DNA of 64,000 nucleotides from Dendrolimus kikuchii (GCA_019925095.2 CM034405.1:17670401-17734400), one strand, 5' to 3'; counted from the first letter of the stretch, positions 20,953 to 31,356 are shown. Program-made: numbers and translations. The notes: generated from the sequence alone by a model not told the origin.

Positions 20953-21225
20953 TATGTTGACGGATGTAGGCTAAAGGAATTATATTGATATTAATAAAAG
21001 TTAGAGAAGAATTATCTGTGAGTATATATTCTCTGAAGTTTCACTTCTACTGCGTGTGAACTGCACCACACACAAATTTTTTTTATTAAGTCACCAGCCA
21101 TTTATACTTTTTAGGGTCTAAATATAGTCTTTATTACTTTTTCAAAAAAATGTACAGTCTTTTATTATAAATCTGTTTTCAACCTTAAACTACTATTTCC
21201 TTATTTATTGTTCAAATGTATAATA
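20953..21225. other. Unassigned AT-rich stretch
   Basis: Contains GAAGTTTCACTTC at 21035-21047, an imperfect palindrome like that at the edge of repeat X. Confidence 0.4.
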
Positions 21226-21470
21226 TTATAAAATTGTAGTCTTTTGTTTTTTTATATTTTTTGTGTGTTGTCTGTTTGTTCGGGATTCAAGTAAAAACTA
21301 CTGGACCTATTTTGATGCGGTTTTCGATGATCGATAGCAAATTTTCAGACTTAAAATCTGCTGTACTTTATATCCCGGGAATACTGCGAGAATTATCCTG
21401 GGAGTGGATGGAAATTGTAAATTAGCTTATTTCTTATCTTGTCCAACGTGAAGTCGCGGGCGAATTCTAG
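21226..21470 (+). mobile_element. Helitron-like non-autonomous element
   Basis: Shares ATTATAAAATTGTA and GTCTTTTGTTTTTT with 52519, then TTTGTTCGGGATTCA and GATGCGGTTTTCGATG. It ends GTCGCGGGCGAATTCTAG followed by T, a Helitron-style CTAG end. Confidence 0.68.
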
Positions 21471-21475
21471 TAATA

Positions 21476-21565
21476 TATAAAATAAAATAAAATACCACGC
21501 TTAAAACCGTTTTGATATAGTTTTATTATGTGTACTAGTAGCGGAAACTTTCGAAAATATTATTT
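21476..21565 (+). mobile_element. Penelope-like tail, second copy
   Basis: Diverged repeat of 20748-20850. Its position 0.7 kb downstream of the GIY-YIG fragment could mean one rearranged element or two insertions. Confidence 0.5.
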
Positions 21566-21599
21566 ATAGTTGTTTATTACTGCCATTTGGATATCGGAC

Positions 21600-21880
21600 T
21601 TACAAAGAACTTGACTTTGCGTAAACCTATTTCTCTTATGGATAAAATTAGAAATGAGGATATCCGTAAGAGAACCAAGGTAAACGACATAGCTGGCAAA
21701 ATTAGCAAGTTGAAGCGACAGTGGGCCGGTCACGCCTGTCGCAGGGCCGAAGGCCGATAGAGCAGACGAGTCTTGGAATGGAGACCGCGTCTCGGCAAAC
21801 GTGGTGTCGGACGCCCTACAGCCCGATGGCCCAACGACCTGTGCAAGGCCGGGGGGGAGGGGGGGGGGGGGGGGAGGGAT
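21600..21880 (+). mobile_element. RTE-M LINE fragment with poly(G) run
   Basis: Codes in pieces for MDKIRNEDIRKRTKVNDIAG, QWAGHACRRAEGR, LEWRPRLGKRGVGRP, the C-terminal region of a very common moth RTE-type LINE. An in-frame TAG follows EGR. The match stops at a G-rich run at 21847-21877. Confidence 0.8.
21847..21877 (+). repeat. Poly(G) tract
   Basis: G7-A-G17 or similar, interrupted by single A. Potential G-quadruplex former; assembly in such a run is error-prone. Confidence 0.9.
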
Positions 21881-22011
21881 CACTGACGACGACAACCTAT
21901 TTCGCTCGAAATGTTGTTACAATTTGTGTTATTCTTTATTTATCCCATTTTAAACTCATTTCACGGAAACCCTATACAAATAAAACATTTTTTAAATATG
22001 TATTATAATGA

Positions 22012-22762
22012 GCCATCTATTAATTACGTCAACCTTAAGGGGGAGGTTGACGAAGTGTGACATTGTGTGGTAATGGGGGAGGTCCTAAATTTCGTCACAT
22101 TTCAAAACTTATTCAACCTGTAAACACGTAATTTGAACTATTAACGAAAAACTTCAAATGTATCTGTATGAGCGTAGTGTTTAAATTTTTAAGAAAATAT
22201 CTAAATGGAAATAAAACTAATTACGGAACTGCTGTTTTAATTTAACTAGTGCTCGCTTAGTAGTGGACATTCGACCATAATTAATTTAAATTTAACTTTG
22301 AACATTATCAAGATTCTGTTGTCAAAGACTATATATTTCTATAATTACAGATTTCGCCAAGGCTTACACTGTTAGTTTGACTTGAACAATAAACAAAAGA
22401 GTATATATGCGTGTGTGTGTCAAATACATGGCAGTGTGTATAATGTTTTTTTTATTGATTTAATGTATTTTTTTATGCATAATTACAAAAAAATATTAGC
22501 ATTCTGCACTCCTTCTCTATATAAACTATAAGTGTGCGAAATTTCATACTCCTCCGTTTGCGCAATTTTTGTAAAAAGGGGTACAAAGTTTTTGCTTCAC
22601 GTATTAATATAGTTTAATAATTTCTTGATGTAAAATTGCAAAATATGTGACGTCACACTAGGGAGGGAGGAGTCCCACGAATGTGACCAGCTGTGACAGG
22701 AATGGAGGAGGCGTCACAAAATCATGAAATTCGTGTGACGTAATTTGTGAATGGACCCTAAT
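22012..22762 (+). mobile_element. TIR element (MITE-like) T, split by repeat Q
   Basis: Left end CCATCTATTAATTACGTCA and right end, read inverted, GGTCCATTCACAAATTACGTCA form an imperfect TIR. GTGTGACNTTGTG and GTGACGTCACAC are subterminal. The middle (22262-22630) is an inverted copy of repeat Q. Superfamily not certain; PIF/Harbinger or Tc1-like would fit. Confidence 0.6.
22262..22630 (-). repeat. Unclassified repeat Q, copy 2
   Basis: Reverse complement relative of 4866-5265, shorter by small deletions. It sits inside element T. Confidence 0.75.
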
Positions 22763-23029
22763 ATCAATAACTAGCTGCTCATAAAATGGAATATCTTGAA
22801 TATAACTAATCCAGAAATACCTAAATAGATACTAGAAATACAGAATTCCTTCCTTCTCGGCCTTAATATTTAAACCTTTGAACTGAACCGATATACCCGC
22901 CCCCGGCAACCGTGCCAGTTTAAAGACCCTTACAGACAAGGCTTGCTTAGAGCAGTATAAAATGGAATTCCTTTTTGAAGAGCTCCATTACTAGAGATAT
23001 ACGTCTGCCGGTCTTTTTAATCCCTGAAG
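22763..23029. other. Unassigned stretch
   Basis: Nothing recognised. Confidence 0.5.
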
Positions 23030-23150
23030 CAGACATGCAGGCAGACGGCATACCAGATGGAAAGTGGTTACCGTCGCCTCTGTATGTTTTATAAGAATCA
23101 GGGGTGCTGCCCATGCGTTGCTAGCTTCTAAGAAATTTTATAACGTCCTT
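23030..23150 (-). mobile_element. Decayed SINE-A-like fragment
   Basis: GCAGACGGCATACCAGATGG then AAGTGGTTACCGTCGCCT resemble the 3' part of SINE-A on the minus strand, but the rest diverges (GGGGTGCTGCCCATGCGTTG). An older relative of the family. Confidence 0.5.
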
Positions 23151-23199
23151 CTTAAAGAACTCCTTTCTTTGTGGGGAAATCTGATTATAGTTCATCAGC

Positions 23200-23660
23200 T
23201 GCGTGTAGGGGAAAAATAACGGTCCGTATGTGAAATTCGCCAGGTCGGGGTGGTCCTGGTACCCCATGTGTGAAGTGCTATTGCCTACCTACTAAAAATC
23301 CTCAGTGTTCCATCCGTCGCCTTTATCCCAGGGCTTAGCCCCTCCACGGACCCTGGTAGTTAGTGAACCAACGGCTTCATCCACTGTCTGGGAATTATTT
23401 TTGTCCTCGGCGTCTTCAGACTCTGATTGCGTGGGGCGGTCTGTAAGGCATCCTACGGGAGGAGAGTCGCGCCCACATCTAGACGGCATAACGGCAAGTG
23501 AGAACCCTTTCTCCAGGGACTCACCTGCGCTGCCGCTCACAGCGGCCCAAGTTCTAAGGCCGCTCTCCGGCGCCAATGCGTTCTCTTTTGGTAGGAGCCG
23601 AGCAAGGTTGTATACTCACCTTCCCGCTCCGCTCTTCCTTAGCAAGGCTGACTCTCTTGC
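23200..23660 (+). repeat. GC-rich unclassified repeat K, copy 1
   Basis: Related to 38346-38735 in inverted orientation through GCGTGGGGCGG, CGGGAGGAGAG, ATCTAGACGGCA and AGTGAGAACCC. Open frames of 94 and 121 residues on the two strands arise from its GC-richness; neither has a recognised domain. Possibly the 5' or ORF1 part of a LINE. Confidence 0.5.
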
Positions 23661-23669
23661 ATCATTTTA

Positions 23670-24030
23670 AATAACTTTCAGTGGACCGGTCACTGTTGTC
23701 GCAGGATCGATGGCCGATAGCGCAGACGATTCCTGGAATGGACATCACGTCAGAGTAAACATAGTGTGGGACGCCCTCCAGCCCGGTGGAATGATCTGCA
23801 ATAAATATGACCTGCCCATTGCTTAAAGATGCCAATTTAATGACGATAATGATGACCAATTTAATGAGCTGTTTGTTACTGCGGTTCTCTTGCAGATATC
23901 CTCATTTCTGATTCTATCCATTAGAGAAACACACGACATTGCTCCTTAGCCCGATGAGCGACTTAGAATTTGTGGATCAATCTTTCCGTCAGTGTCCACG
24001 TCTCGGCTCCGTAATCAGGACGGGAAGGAC
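23670..24030. mobile_element. RTE-M LINE fragment in two opposed pieces
   Basis: Plus-strand piece 23677-23805 encodes the downstream part (QWTGHCCRRIDGR, then LEW). Minus-strand piece 23870-24030 encodes the part normally just upstream (MDRIRNEDICKRT and the region before it). The pieces point away from the order expected for a twin-primed insertion, so a later inversion is more likely. Confidence 0.7.
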
Positions 24031-24649
24031 TCACTACTTAAATTCTTTTGTCTCCAACTTCAAGCATTGCTGGTACATAAGCATTAATAAATTAGAAGTA
24101 GATTATTAATCATACTACCCTGAAAAGGCAGACAAAGTCTGAGAGTTTAAAAAGAGAGGAAGAGGATGAAAGCCAGGAAAGTTCTAACAACTGGGATCGC
24201 CCAAAAGAGGCAGTAAAACAGAATATTTCAAATTTACGCGTAGTGTTATGAGCATTCACCTTTAAGCAAAGGAAATTTCAATTCAAGAATTTGTTATTCA
24301 AATTGGTTAACTCCGGCCATCGTAATTACTTATTCTTTTCTTGTGAAACATCTTTAAGACTATCCGTTAATCTGTTTCATTTTATATTGAGCTTTATACA
24401 AATAGGAATTAAATATGACTTTATTTAAATACAAAGACCACTTTATAATTTTGTAATACAAGCACTAAAACGTAGTGTAATAAAGTCAGGGTATGATAGA
24501 TTATAATTATCAATTCATTCATGATATTAACAAATCTTAATATCTTTTGCTGCGTAGATCTTTCTATACAATCGGTTTTATTCATATTGAGTTAGAATTG
24601 AGACTTTATGATACTTAAAGAAGCCTTCATGCTTACTCTAACTCAATAC
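24031..24649. other. Unassigned AT-rich stretch
   Basis: No recognised gene or repeat. Confidence 0.5.
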
Positions 24650-24689
24650 TGTTACGACCTACACGCCGACAAAAGTTTTAAGTTTATTT

Positions 24690-25010
24690 TATCCGTGCAG
24701 GAACGGAGAAAGAATCCAATTTCCTGCGGCTGTGCGGCCTGTCGTAAGAGGCAACAAAACAACCCACAGCCAGGTGGCAGGGTATTTGCTCGACTGGATT
24801 GCGACCACCCCTGGTCTAGAGTATGCCGCCATAACAACATTGTGTTTTGTTCCGGCATTAGTGACCAGGTTCCCGTCTCCTTTAAGAGAGCAGCAGTGCA
24901 TTTGTAGCACCTTTGGTGTTGCAAATGTCCATAGGCGATGGTAACCGCTTCCCATCAAGTAGGCCGTCTGCCTCTCTGCTGAACTCAGGCAATAAAAATA
25001 AATAAAAAAA
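24690..25010 (+). mobile_element. SINE-A, full-length copy inside LTR
   Basis: From ATCCGTGCAGG to the AATAAAAATAAATAAAAAAA tail. AAAGTT next to both ends (24673, 25005) may be a target duplication with extra 5' bases. Confidence 0.85.
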
Positions 25011-25234
25011 GTTGATTCACACCTGCATACCATAAAAGCACACGTTATTACCTTTCCGCATTTGGACTTCTTTGGTTTACTTTGTATTTAAAATTTGTAA
25101 TTAGAAAACAGCCCATTGTGTATTGTAATGTTTTATAGCAGTCATTAGCCAGGTGTGTCAAACTGATTCTAAGAAATTCGGTCGGGCAGACATATTGTAT
25201 CGGTGCAATATAAAGCAATGGCCCAATGGAGAGA

Positions 25235-25598
25235 TCGGCAGTAGTTTCCGCCGCGTCTTCTCCTCCAGCTATAACACATTGCGAAGCGGTAGTAATGATA
25301 GACTAGGATCGGCTCCGCCGGCGGAGTCGATAATTAGTCCCCAAATAATCACTTCAGCCTGTTGGCTTAGCTCATTCAGCCTTTTACGGCTAAATCTCAA
25401 TATAGAGTCAATCCTCCGTAGCGGTCGAGCCGAGGTCGAACCTCACGGGAGGTGCCACCTCGAGCGCGCTGCTTCCGGGCTGAACGCCTCCGCTCCCACG
25501 GAGTCGGGAAGCCCCCAAAGTCCGGTATCGCTGAAACAGCCATCTGCGGCTATTCAGCTGGGTCCAGCTCCAAAAAAAATAATAAAAAAATCGGCAGT
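25235..25598 (+). mobile_element. GC-rich retroposon insert with 8-bp target duplication
   Basis: Insert 25243-25590 (348 bp) lies between TCGGCAGT copies (25235-25242, 25591-25598), extendable to ATCGGCAGT. Other LTR-G copies are continuous here. The insert is much GC-richer than its surroundings and ends in an A-rich tail (CAAAAAAAATAATAAAAAAA), so it is a LINE or SINE 3' end of a family seen nowhere else in the window. Open frames across it mix insert and LTR and are not genes. Confidence 0.88.
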
Positions 25599-25711
25599 CT
25601 AGCGATAACCACAAGCGAAGTAAGTAAGACCTGTGTACATTCGGTAATCTATTTAGTAAATTCTATAGTAATTCCAACGGCATTTTAATTCGCGTCCTGC
25701 AACTCGTAACA

Positions 25712-26315
25712 GGTTTGGATGGATGTTTGTTATTCTATTTTTAAAAAGAAATTTAACAAGGAGATAGATTAAAGTCTGCAATAGCATCAAGCTACTGTTT
25801 ATTCCGGAAAAAGGTACGGTTCCCGTGGGATAACTATGTCTATAAGATATATACTAACGCAAGAGAAGCGGGCAAAATCTAGTACCGAATACATTATCAT
25901 CATTATATGGCTACAAAATAGAGAAAAAAATATTTTTTAATGTTTTGAATTGATAGGGTGCCAATCGTTGAGGAGTAGAGAAGGGGGGGGGGGTTTGTTA
26001 AAATGGTATAGTTTCCCCTATATTTTATATTGTTAGATCAGGTGTACATGATTGGTTTGTCTGGTCAGTGTCAAATATTTAATTTACCGACTACTTTATT
26101 AGTCTAGCCAGATGGTAAGGCATTTAGCCGTCTGGCGGTCCCCCCAATACGCTCGCGTGGTTTTCCAAAAGTTGATTAAAGTTTAAAAAAGTTCATGTAT
26201 CACTTTGTAATGTTTGTTCTATTATAGTTAATTAATTATAGAATATAATTGAATTATTTTCATAGTATACCTCTGTTACCTGTCTACATAAAAATTCATA
26301 ACACATAATATGAAG
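25712..26315. other. Unassigned stretch with G10 run
   Basis: A run of about ten G lies at 25984-25994. CCAGATGG/CCGTCTGG at about 26107-26134 is a short inverted repeat resembling a SINE-A scrap. No gene seen. Confidence 0.45.
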
Positions 26316-26632
26316 TTTTTTTTTTTTTTATTGCAGGAGATCAGCAGACAGGCAGACGGCCCACTTGATGGAAAGCAGTTACCATCGCCTATGGACATTT
26401 GCAACAGCAAAGTTGCTACAAATGCGCTGCTGCTCTCTTAAGGGAAACTGGAACCTGGTCACTAATGCCGGAACACAACTCAAGGTTGTTATGGCGGCAT
26501 GCTCTTGACCAGGGGTGGTAGCCATCCAGTCGGGCAAATGCCCTACCACCTGGCTATGGGTTATTAAGTCGCCTCTTACGACAGGCCGCCCGGCCGCAGG
26601 AAATTGTATTCTTTCTCCGTTCCTGCACGGAT
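26316..26632 (-). mobile_element. SINE-A, full-length copy
   Basis: T-run at 26316 to CACGGATA at 26632, minus orientation. Confidence 0.9.
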
Positions 26633-26760
26633 AAAAATGTATGTATATTATCGACAACCTAGTCGTTATGTATTTCGACATCGGTGATCAGTGCCTAAAG
26701 CGAGTTTACTTACTACTTGATCACATTTAAGTTAACGCAATTTTGTATAACGCGATTTTG

Positions 26761-26953
26761 CCAGGTGGTAGGGTATTTGCTCGACTGGATGGCGACCACC
26801 CCTGGTCCAGAGTATGCCGCCATAACAACCTTGTGTTGTGTTCCGGCATTAGAGACCAGGTTCCAGTGATTCTTAAGAGAGCAGCAGCGCCTTTGTAGCA
26901 CCTTTGATGTTGCAAATGTCCATAGGCGATGGTAACTGCCATAAAAAAAAAAT
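26761..26953 (+). mobile_element. SINE-A, short class, 3' deleted
   Basis: Starts exactly at CCAGGTGGTAGGG and runs to GGCGATGGTAACTGCC, then A-run; the last about 50 bp before the tail are missing. Confidence 0.85.
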
Positions 26954-27061
26954 AAGTTTCTTCACGCTCACAAGACGGTGCTAAGTCCGCATACAAAATT
27001 GCGGTAACTTGAACATGACCGACAAGTAAAACACTCGCACAAAACAAGCAAGTTCCAGTCT

Positions 27062-27115
27062 TTTCAGAGAGTTCCATTTTGGCTAAAATGGCCGTGGAAC
27101 CCGAAACGTCAATTC
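27062..27115 (+). other. Hammerhead-like motif (weak)
   Basis: A perfect stem GTTCCA/TGGAAC (27069-27074, 27092-27097) is followed by CCCGAAACGTC, like the GAAAC core after stem II of hammerhead motifs in Penelope-like elements. The CTGATGA core on the other side is not intact (CAGAGA), so it would be inactive or coincidental. Confidence 0.25.
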
Positions 27116-27451
27116 GTATTTATGAGTACATTAAAACAGGGGTCGACTCTTGTAACCTTCGAGGCAAGAATTAATATGAAAATAACTTCCTTTGTAATAT
27201 TTTTTTTCTAATTTCATTCGAGAGCAAAAAGAAACAATTATCCGAATAATATGTTTTTGGAATAACATATTTTTCTTTTGAGGACAGAGGCCAAAGTTTT
27301 TGTACCATACTTTTAAGACGGAGTCAAAATGTCAGTAGCATAAACGTATCACAAGTTGCATGTGAAATTGGTAATATGTAGCACAATTATTTTTGGAAAG
27401 CTCTTTGTAATCAACCGTGAATCTGATGAATGTTTTGCCTTATACTCGATT
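27116..27451. other. Unassigned AT-rich stretch
   Basis: No recognised feature. Confidence 0.5.
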
Positions 27452-27650
27452 GACTCTCAAATTCAAATTCAAAATTCAAAAGTTTTTATTCAAAACAAGT
27501 TCCACTGGAGAACACTTTTTGAAGGTCATACATGTAAGTTATTTTTTTTTTTTACTTCCTATTCTATGTACACCGCTTCGCAACGTGTTGATGCTGTAAA
27601 GGAGAAGAAGCGGCAAGAAACTCCCCAGCAACACGTCTAGCTAAATATTG
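27452..27650 (+). repeat. Unclassified repeat V, copy 1
   Basis: AATTCAAAATTCAAAAGTTT, AAGTTCCACTGGAGA, GGCAAGAAACTCC and AACACGTCTAGCTAAA recur in order at 56150-56235 and 56960-57045. Common moth repeat, probably a LINE 3' region. Confidence 0.6.
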
Positions 27651-27969
27651 TTTTTCTTTATATTTCATATTCTATTTATATCTCGAAATTCTCTTTTTTT
27701 TATAAGTTTTGTACAGAAGTATGTTACAGAATCACTTTTTGAAGAATTAATGGAGTTGTAGCAAACAATGCAAAGAAGGACTTAGGTTTGTGGAGTACCT
27801 AGAACATTCAATGTAGGTGAATACTGTTGCTCGTTTTATTGTCTGAAGCATGTAAACAGACAGCCTACTTGACATAAAGCTGGTGATCAGAGGTGATACC
27901 AATGTTAGCAGCTTCTAGGATGGGATAAGAGATATAAGGATTAGGGTATGAAATAGAAGAGATAACTTG
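27651..27969. other. Unassigned stretch with decayed SINE scrap
   Basis: 27846-27925 loosely resembles SINE-A 3' sequence (AAACAGACAGCCTACTTGA). Nothing else seen. Confidence 0.4.
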
Positions 27970-28275
27970 TTCCTATCCCTGCCGTCCCTAACTTTGGGGA
28001 TTAAGAAAGATGTAGTAACATGGGTTGGTAAAGGCATGATTAGACGGCTTGGCGGTGTAGGAAGAATAGAAGATGAAAGAAGACTGATAATACATGTTTA
28101 TAATAGTAGTGTGTGGATGTCAGGAGCCTTAAGAACAGACGAGCTTGCATGACAAGAGTTATGAATGTCAAAGAGGCAAGTGAGGTGTGTAAGAATAAGC
28201 CTAAATGGCACTCTGTTGTTCGTGCCTACCCCGCAAGAGAACTGGCGTGATGTTATGTATGTATGTATGTGTGTG
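27970..28275 (+). mobile_element. RTE-A-like LINE fragment, diverged 5' part
   Basis: 28113-28275 is ordinary RTE-A (GATGTCAGGAGCCTTAAG to a TATG tail). The preceding 27990-28112 encodes GKGMIRRLGGVGRIEDERRL, aligning to GKGMLRWFGHVERMHDERM of the family, with about 80 bp lost before the junction. Either a chimera of an old and a young copy or one divergent subfamily. Confidence 0.65.
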
Positions 28276-28343
28276 AATGATATACTTGATGCTGGGTCAT
28301 TTATTGTCCAATATACCTATACTTATATATATATATATATATA

Positions 28344-28549
28344 CTAGCTCTCCCGGCAGATGTTGTTCTGCCCTGAAGAAATAAAATTTAGAACCCGATT
28401 CCAGCGCCACCTACTGAGTCTAAATGTAAGCTATCCTATCTTTCAAGTCGGATCAAACTGCGCACGGTGTGCAAATTTGATTTAAATCGATCAAGTAGCG
28501 TCCATCGCGGACAAACAACGTGATACGTAATTTATATATATTAACATAT
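28344..28549 (-). mobile_element. Non-autonomous Helitron
   Basis: Minus-strand 3' end is GGGAGAGCTAG followed by T, preceded by GGCAGAACAACATCTGCC, a hairpin-forming motif. Very similar to 32467-32672. Confidence 0.78.
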
Positions 28550-28868
28550 AAAATGAAGTCGTGTTAGTTACACTATTTATAACTCAAGAAGGGCAGTACC
28601 GATTTGGCTGAAAATTGGTGGGGAGGTAGCTTAGAACCAGGAGACGGACATAGAATACTTTTTATCCCGTTGGAACCGGTAGTTGGCGCTGACATCGCGT
28701 TCTAGAATCGTCCTAATCACCTGGACCGATTATGTTGATTTTGTTTTTGTGTGTTTGAATGGGTATCCGGATGGTTTAAATCCACAATTGGAACCGATAG
28801 GTGGCGCTGGGATCGGGTCCTAGACTTTTATTTTTTCAGAGCAGGACAAGATCAGCCGGGGCCGCAAG
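28550..28868 (+). mobile_element. Non-autonomous Helitron, terminal CTAG mutated
   Basis: Starts near TATAAAATGAAGTCGTG, matches 9959-10288, and ends GGGGCCGCAAG where CTAG is expected. Head-to-head with the previous copy. Confidence 0.75.
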
Positions 28869-29307
28869 TATTTATATAAAAGAATGTCGTGTTAGTTACA
28901 CTATTTATAACTCAAGAACGGCTGTACCGATTTCGCTGAAAATTGGTGGGGAGGTAGTTTAGAACCAGGAGACGAACATAGGATACTTTTTATCTCGTTG
29001 GAACCGGTAGGTGGCGCTGAGATCTGGGTCTAGAATACTCCTAATCAACTGGAGCGATTTTGGTGATTTTGTTTTTGTGTATTTAAGTGGGTTCCCGGAT
29101 AGTTTAGATTCGCAATAAGAACCGATAGGTGAAGCTGAGATCGGGTTCTAGAATCCTCTCAATCACCTGAACCGATTTTAATGATTTTGTTTTTGTGTGT
29201 TTGAGTGGGTCCCGGATGGTTTAAATACACAATTGGAACCGGCAGGTGGCGCTGGGATCGGAACTTTTAATTTTTCAGAGCAGAACAACGTCTGTCGGGG
29301 CCGCTAG
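28869..29307 (+). mobile_element. Non-autonomous Helitron with inner duplication
   Basis: Follows the previous copy head-to-tail and ends GGGGCCGCTAG then T. An internal block with ACCGATTT, GATTTTGTTTTTGTGT and GAACCGATAGGTG-type motifs is repeated (about 29040-29140 and 29155-29255), making it about 110 bp longer than its relatives. Confidence 0.8.
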
Positions 29308-29941
29308 TATATATATAAATAAATAACAGTACAACATCCGTCCGTCCTTGGGTGCAGTTGGAAACCAGCGTCTGGCACCTGTTGCCCAGCCGGTATATGC
29401 TGAACTGCACTTATTTTGTACCATCGCGAGACTTTCTTTTGGTATATACCTACGTCGTTAATTCGTCGTCATGTGTCTTGCTATGTGAGGACCAAATAAA
29501 CGTTCTTTCTTTCTTCTTCTTTTCATTATTTACTTATTTATCTATTCTTAACTCAGTTAAAATTGTTATACAAATTGGTTAAAATTTTCTGAATGTTGTA
29601 TACAGCCTCAGTTTTGAGACAACAACGTGTGCTGCCAAATACAATATCATTATTTCATAACCGTAAGATGAGATCGGAAACGGTCCCCTATGTTTATTGT
29701 TCACCAGTTTTCTTTCTCAAAGCAGATTGCTTTTAAGAGTTTGGCTCGAGTCCTGTGTGTCGTGGTGGGGTTTCAATTATAGCGTTATTATATTAATTAT
29801 GTCATTGCGTAGTAATAGCGTGCGCGTGTAAAAATACGTGTATATAAATAATAAAAATATATACACGTATTTTTATTAGCAAACATCTTACATTTATTTA
29901 ATTAAATAATTAAGCTCCATCACAGTTGGGTCTTTTTATAA
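29308..29941. other. Unassigned stretch
   Basis: A small inverted pair of TATATACACGTATTTTTAT near 29830-29880 (AAATACGTGTATATA and ATATATACACGTATTTTTA) is noticeable. No gene seen. Confidence 0.4.
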
Positions 29942-30375
29942 ATGCTGCCAGAATTGGGTAAGCTTCAACAGGACTTCTCGTCGATCATTCCGCAATGCTT
30001 GAAGACGAACGTCGTACCCAACATGACATCCGGTGCCGAGAAATGGACACTGAGAGTGGGACTGGTCCACAAATTCAAAGTCGCTCAACGGGCTATGGAG
30101 CGAGCTATGTTAGGTGTTTCTCTTATGGATAAAATCAGAAATGAGGACATCCGTAAGAGAACGAAGTGGCTGTGGGCCGGTCACATCGGTCGCAAGACCG
30201 ACGGCCGATGGAGTAAACGAGTGCTCGAGTGGAAACCACGTCTCGGCGACTGACGACCTGCGCAAGATCGCTGGAAGGGGCTGGATGAGCAAGACGGGAG
30301 ACCCGGATATGTGGCGCGCACTTGGGGAGGCCTATGTCCAGCAGTGGACTGAGATTGGCTGAAGAAGAAGGCAGT
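29942..30375 (+). pseudogene. RTE-M LINE reverse transcriptase, C-terminal relic
   Basis: Reads SIIPQCLKTNVV, TSGAEKWTL, LVHKFKVAQRAMERAMLGVS, MDKIRNEDIRKRTK, WAGHIGRKTDGRW, LEWKPRLGD, then frameshifts, and ends near AYVQQWTEIG. This is the C-terminal region of an abundant moth RTE-type LINE. Two in-frame deletions and one frameshift (near 30250) make it non-functional. A GAAGAAG tail marks the 3' end. Confidence 0.85.
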
Positions 30376-30539
30376 TGGGCCATCAGCCTATCTGCTGGGT
30401 TTCAACAATAAGAAATTAAAAATCTATCATAAAATTAATTGTTTTTCATCTACCATCTCTAGAGTGTGTTTATATATTATATGTATCACATTTTTAAAAA
30501 TGTACTTGTATATGCAGTAGTACCAGCATGTATTAAAAC

Positions 30540-30720
30540 GTCGTCAGCTAGCCGTGGCTTATTTCAAGACTCAGGCTCTTACGTGAAATTTCTTTTGCGC
30601 ACTTTACGAATTTGGGATGAACTTCCAACCGAGGTTTTTCTTTAGCTGCGGTATAATATGGATTTTTAAGAGGTGCCTCTGAAATACTATAAATGTACCA
30701 TATATATTGCAGTCTTTTAG
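30540..30720 (+). pseudogene. LINE reverse transcriptase C-terminal scrap
   Basis: SFLLRTLRIWDELPTEVF resembles the WNxLP region near the C-terminus of Jockey/CR1-type proteins; a TAG follows and then YNMDF in frame. Short and decayed. Confidence 0.5.
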
Positions 30721-30896
30721 TTTCCTTGTTCAGTCTCTGATAAAAAACTTATCATTGGCCTACTAAGCTGGAAAGGCTCGTATACTAGTTTTGGCAACAT
30801 ACGATATCACCTCAGGCTCGCCTTTTTTATCGGCTGTCAGTATTGCATCAGACGTGAACGACTCTCTGGCACAGTTTACGAATTTAATGTATTTAT

Positions 30897-31116
30897 TAAA
30901 AAAAAATATTGCATTAGTTCAGCTGATGGCACATCAGATGGAAAACGGTTGACACCACCTATGTATATTTGTAATACCAAATGTGCTACAAATGCGTTGT
31001 TGCTCTCTTAGAGGAGACTGGAACCTGGCTACTATTGCCGGAACACAGTTCAAGGTTGTCATTGGGGTTTATTCTAGACCAGGGATGGTAGGCATTCAGA
31101 CGCGCAAGTACCTACT
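30897..31116 (-). mobile_element. SINE-A, diverged copy
   Basis: Minus-strand copy from TATTGCATTAG to CGCAAGTACCTAC, more diverged than most (GTATATTTGTAATACC for ACATTTGCAACACC). Confidence 0.75.
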
Positions 31117-31356
31117 TGACATAATAACGGACCTGGCGCACATTAAATTAGATTTTAAATATCGCTTTTAATACGCACCACACCTCAAATATTTTAAGTT
31201 CTTATCAAAAATAGGTAAGTAGCTACTAGTTTTGTGTCAACATAACTATGATTTTAACCTGTTTAAGTTTCTTTAAATAAGTTTGTTTCATTCTAAGATA
31301 AGTGAATGCTATAAATTTATACTTTGGCGAAATTGCGTAATTTGTATACACGGCTT

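Larger units (their letters stand above)
24650..25711 (+). mobile_element. Solo LTR (LTR-G) carrying two later insertions
   Basis: Starts TGTTACGACCTACACGCCGA at 24650 and ends CTCGTAACA at 25711. LTR pieces are 24650-24689, 25011-25242 and 25591-25711. The last piece has an internal deletion before TTCTATAGTAATTCC. Flanking 4-mers (ATAC, GGTT) do not match. Confidence 0.85.

Noticed and set aside
23292..23670. 94- and 121-residue open frames in GC-rich DNA
   Set aside because: Opposite-strand frames over a repeated GC-rich segment with no recognisable domain; length is explained by low stop density.
24608..25033. Multiple short open frames on both strands over SINE-A copies
   Set aside because: The same frames recur in each SINE-A copy and are not protein genes.
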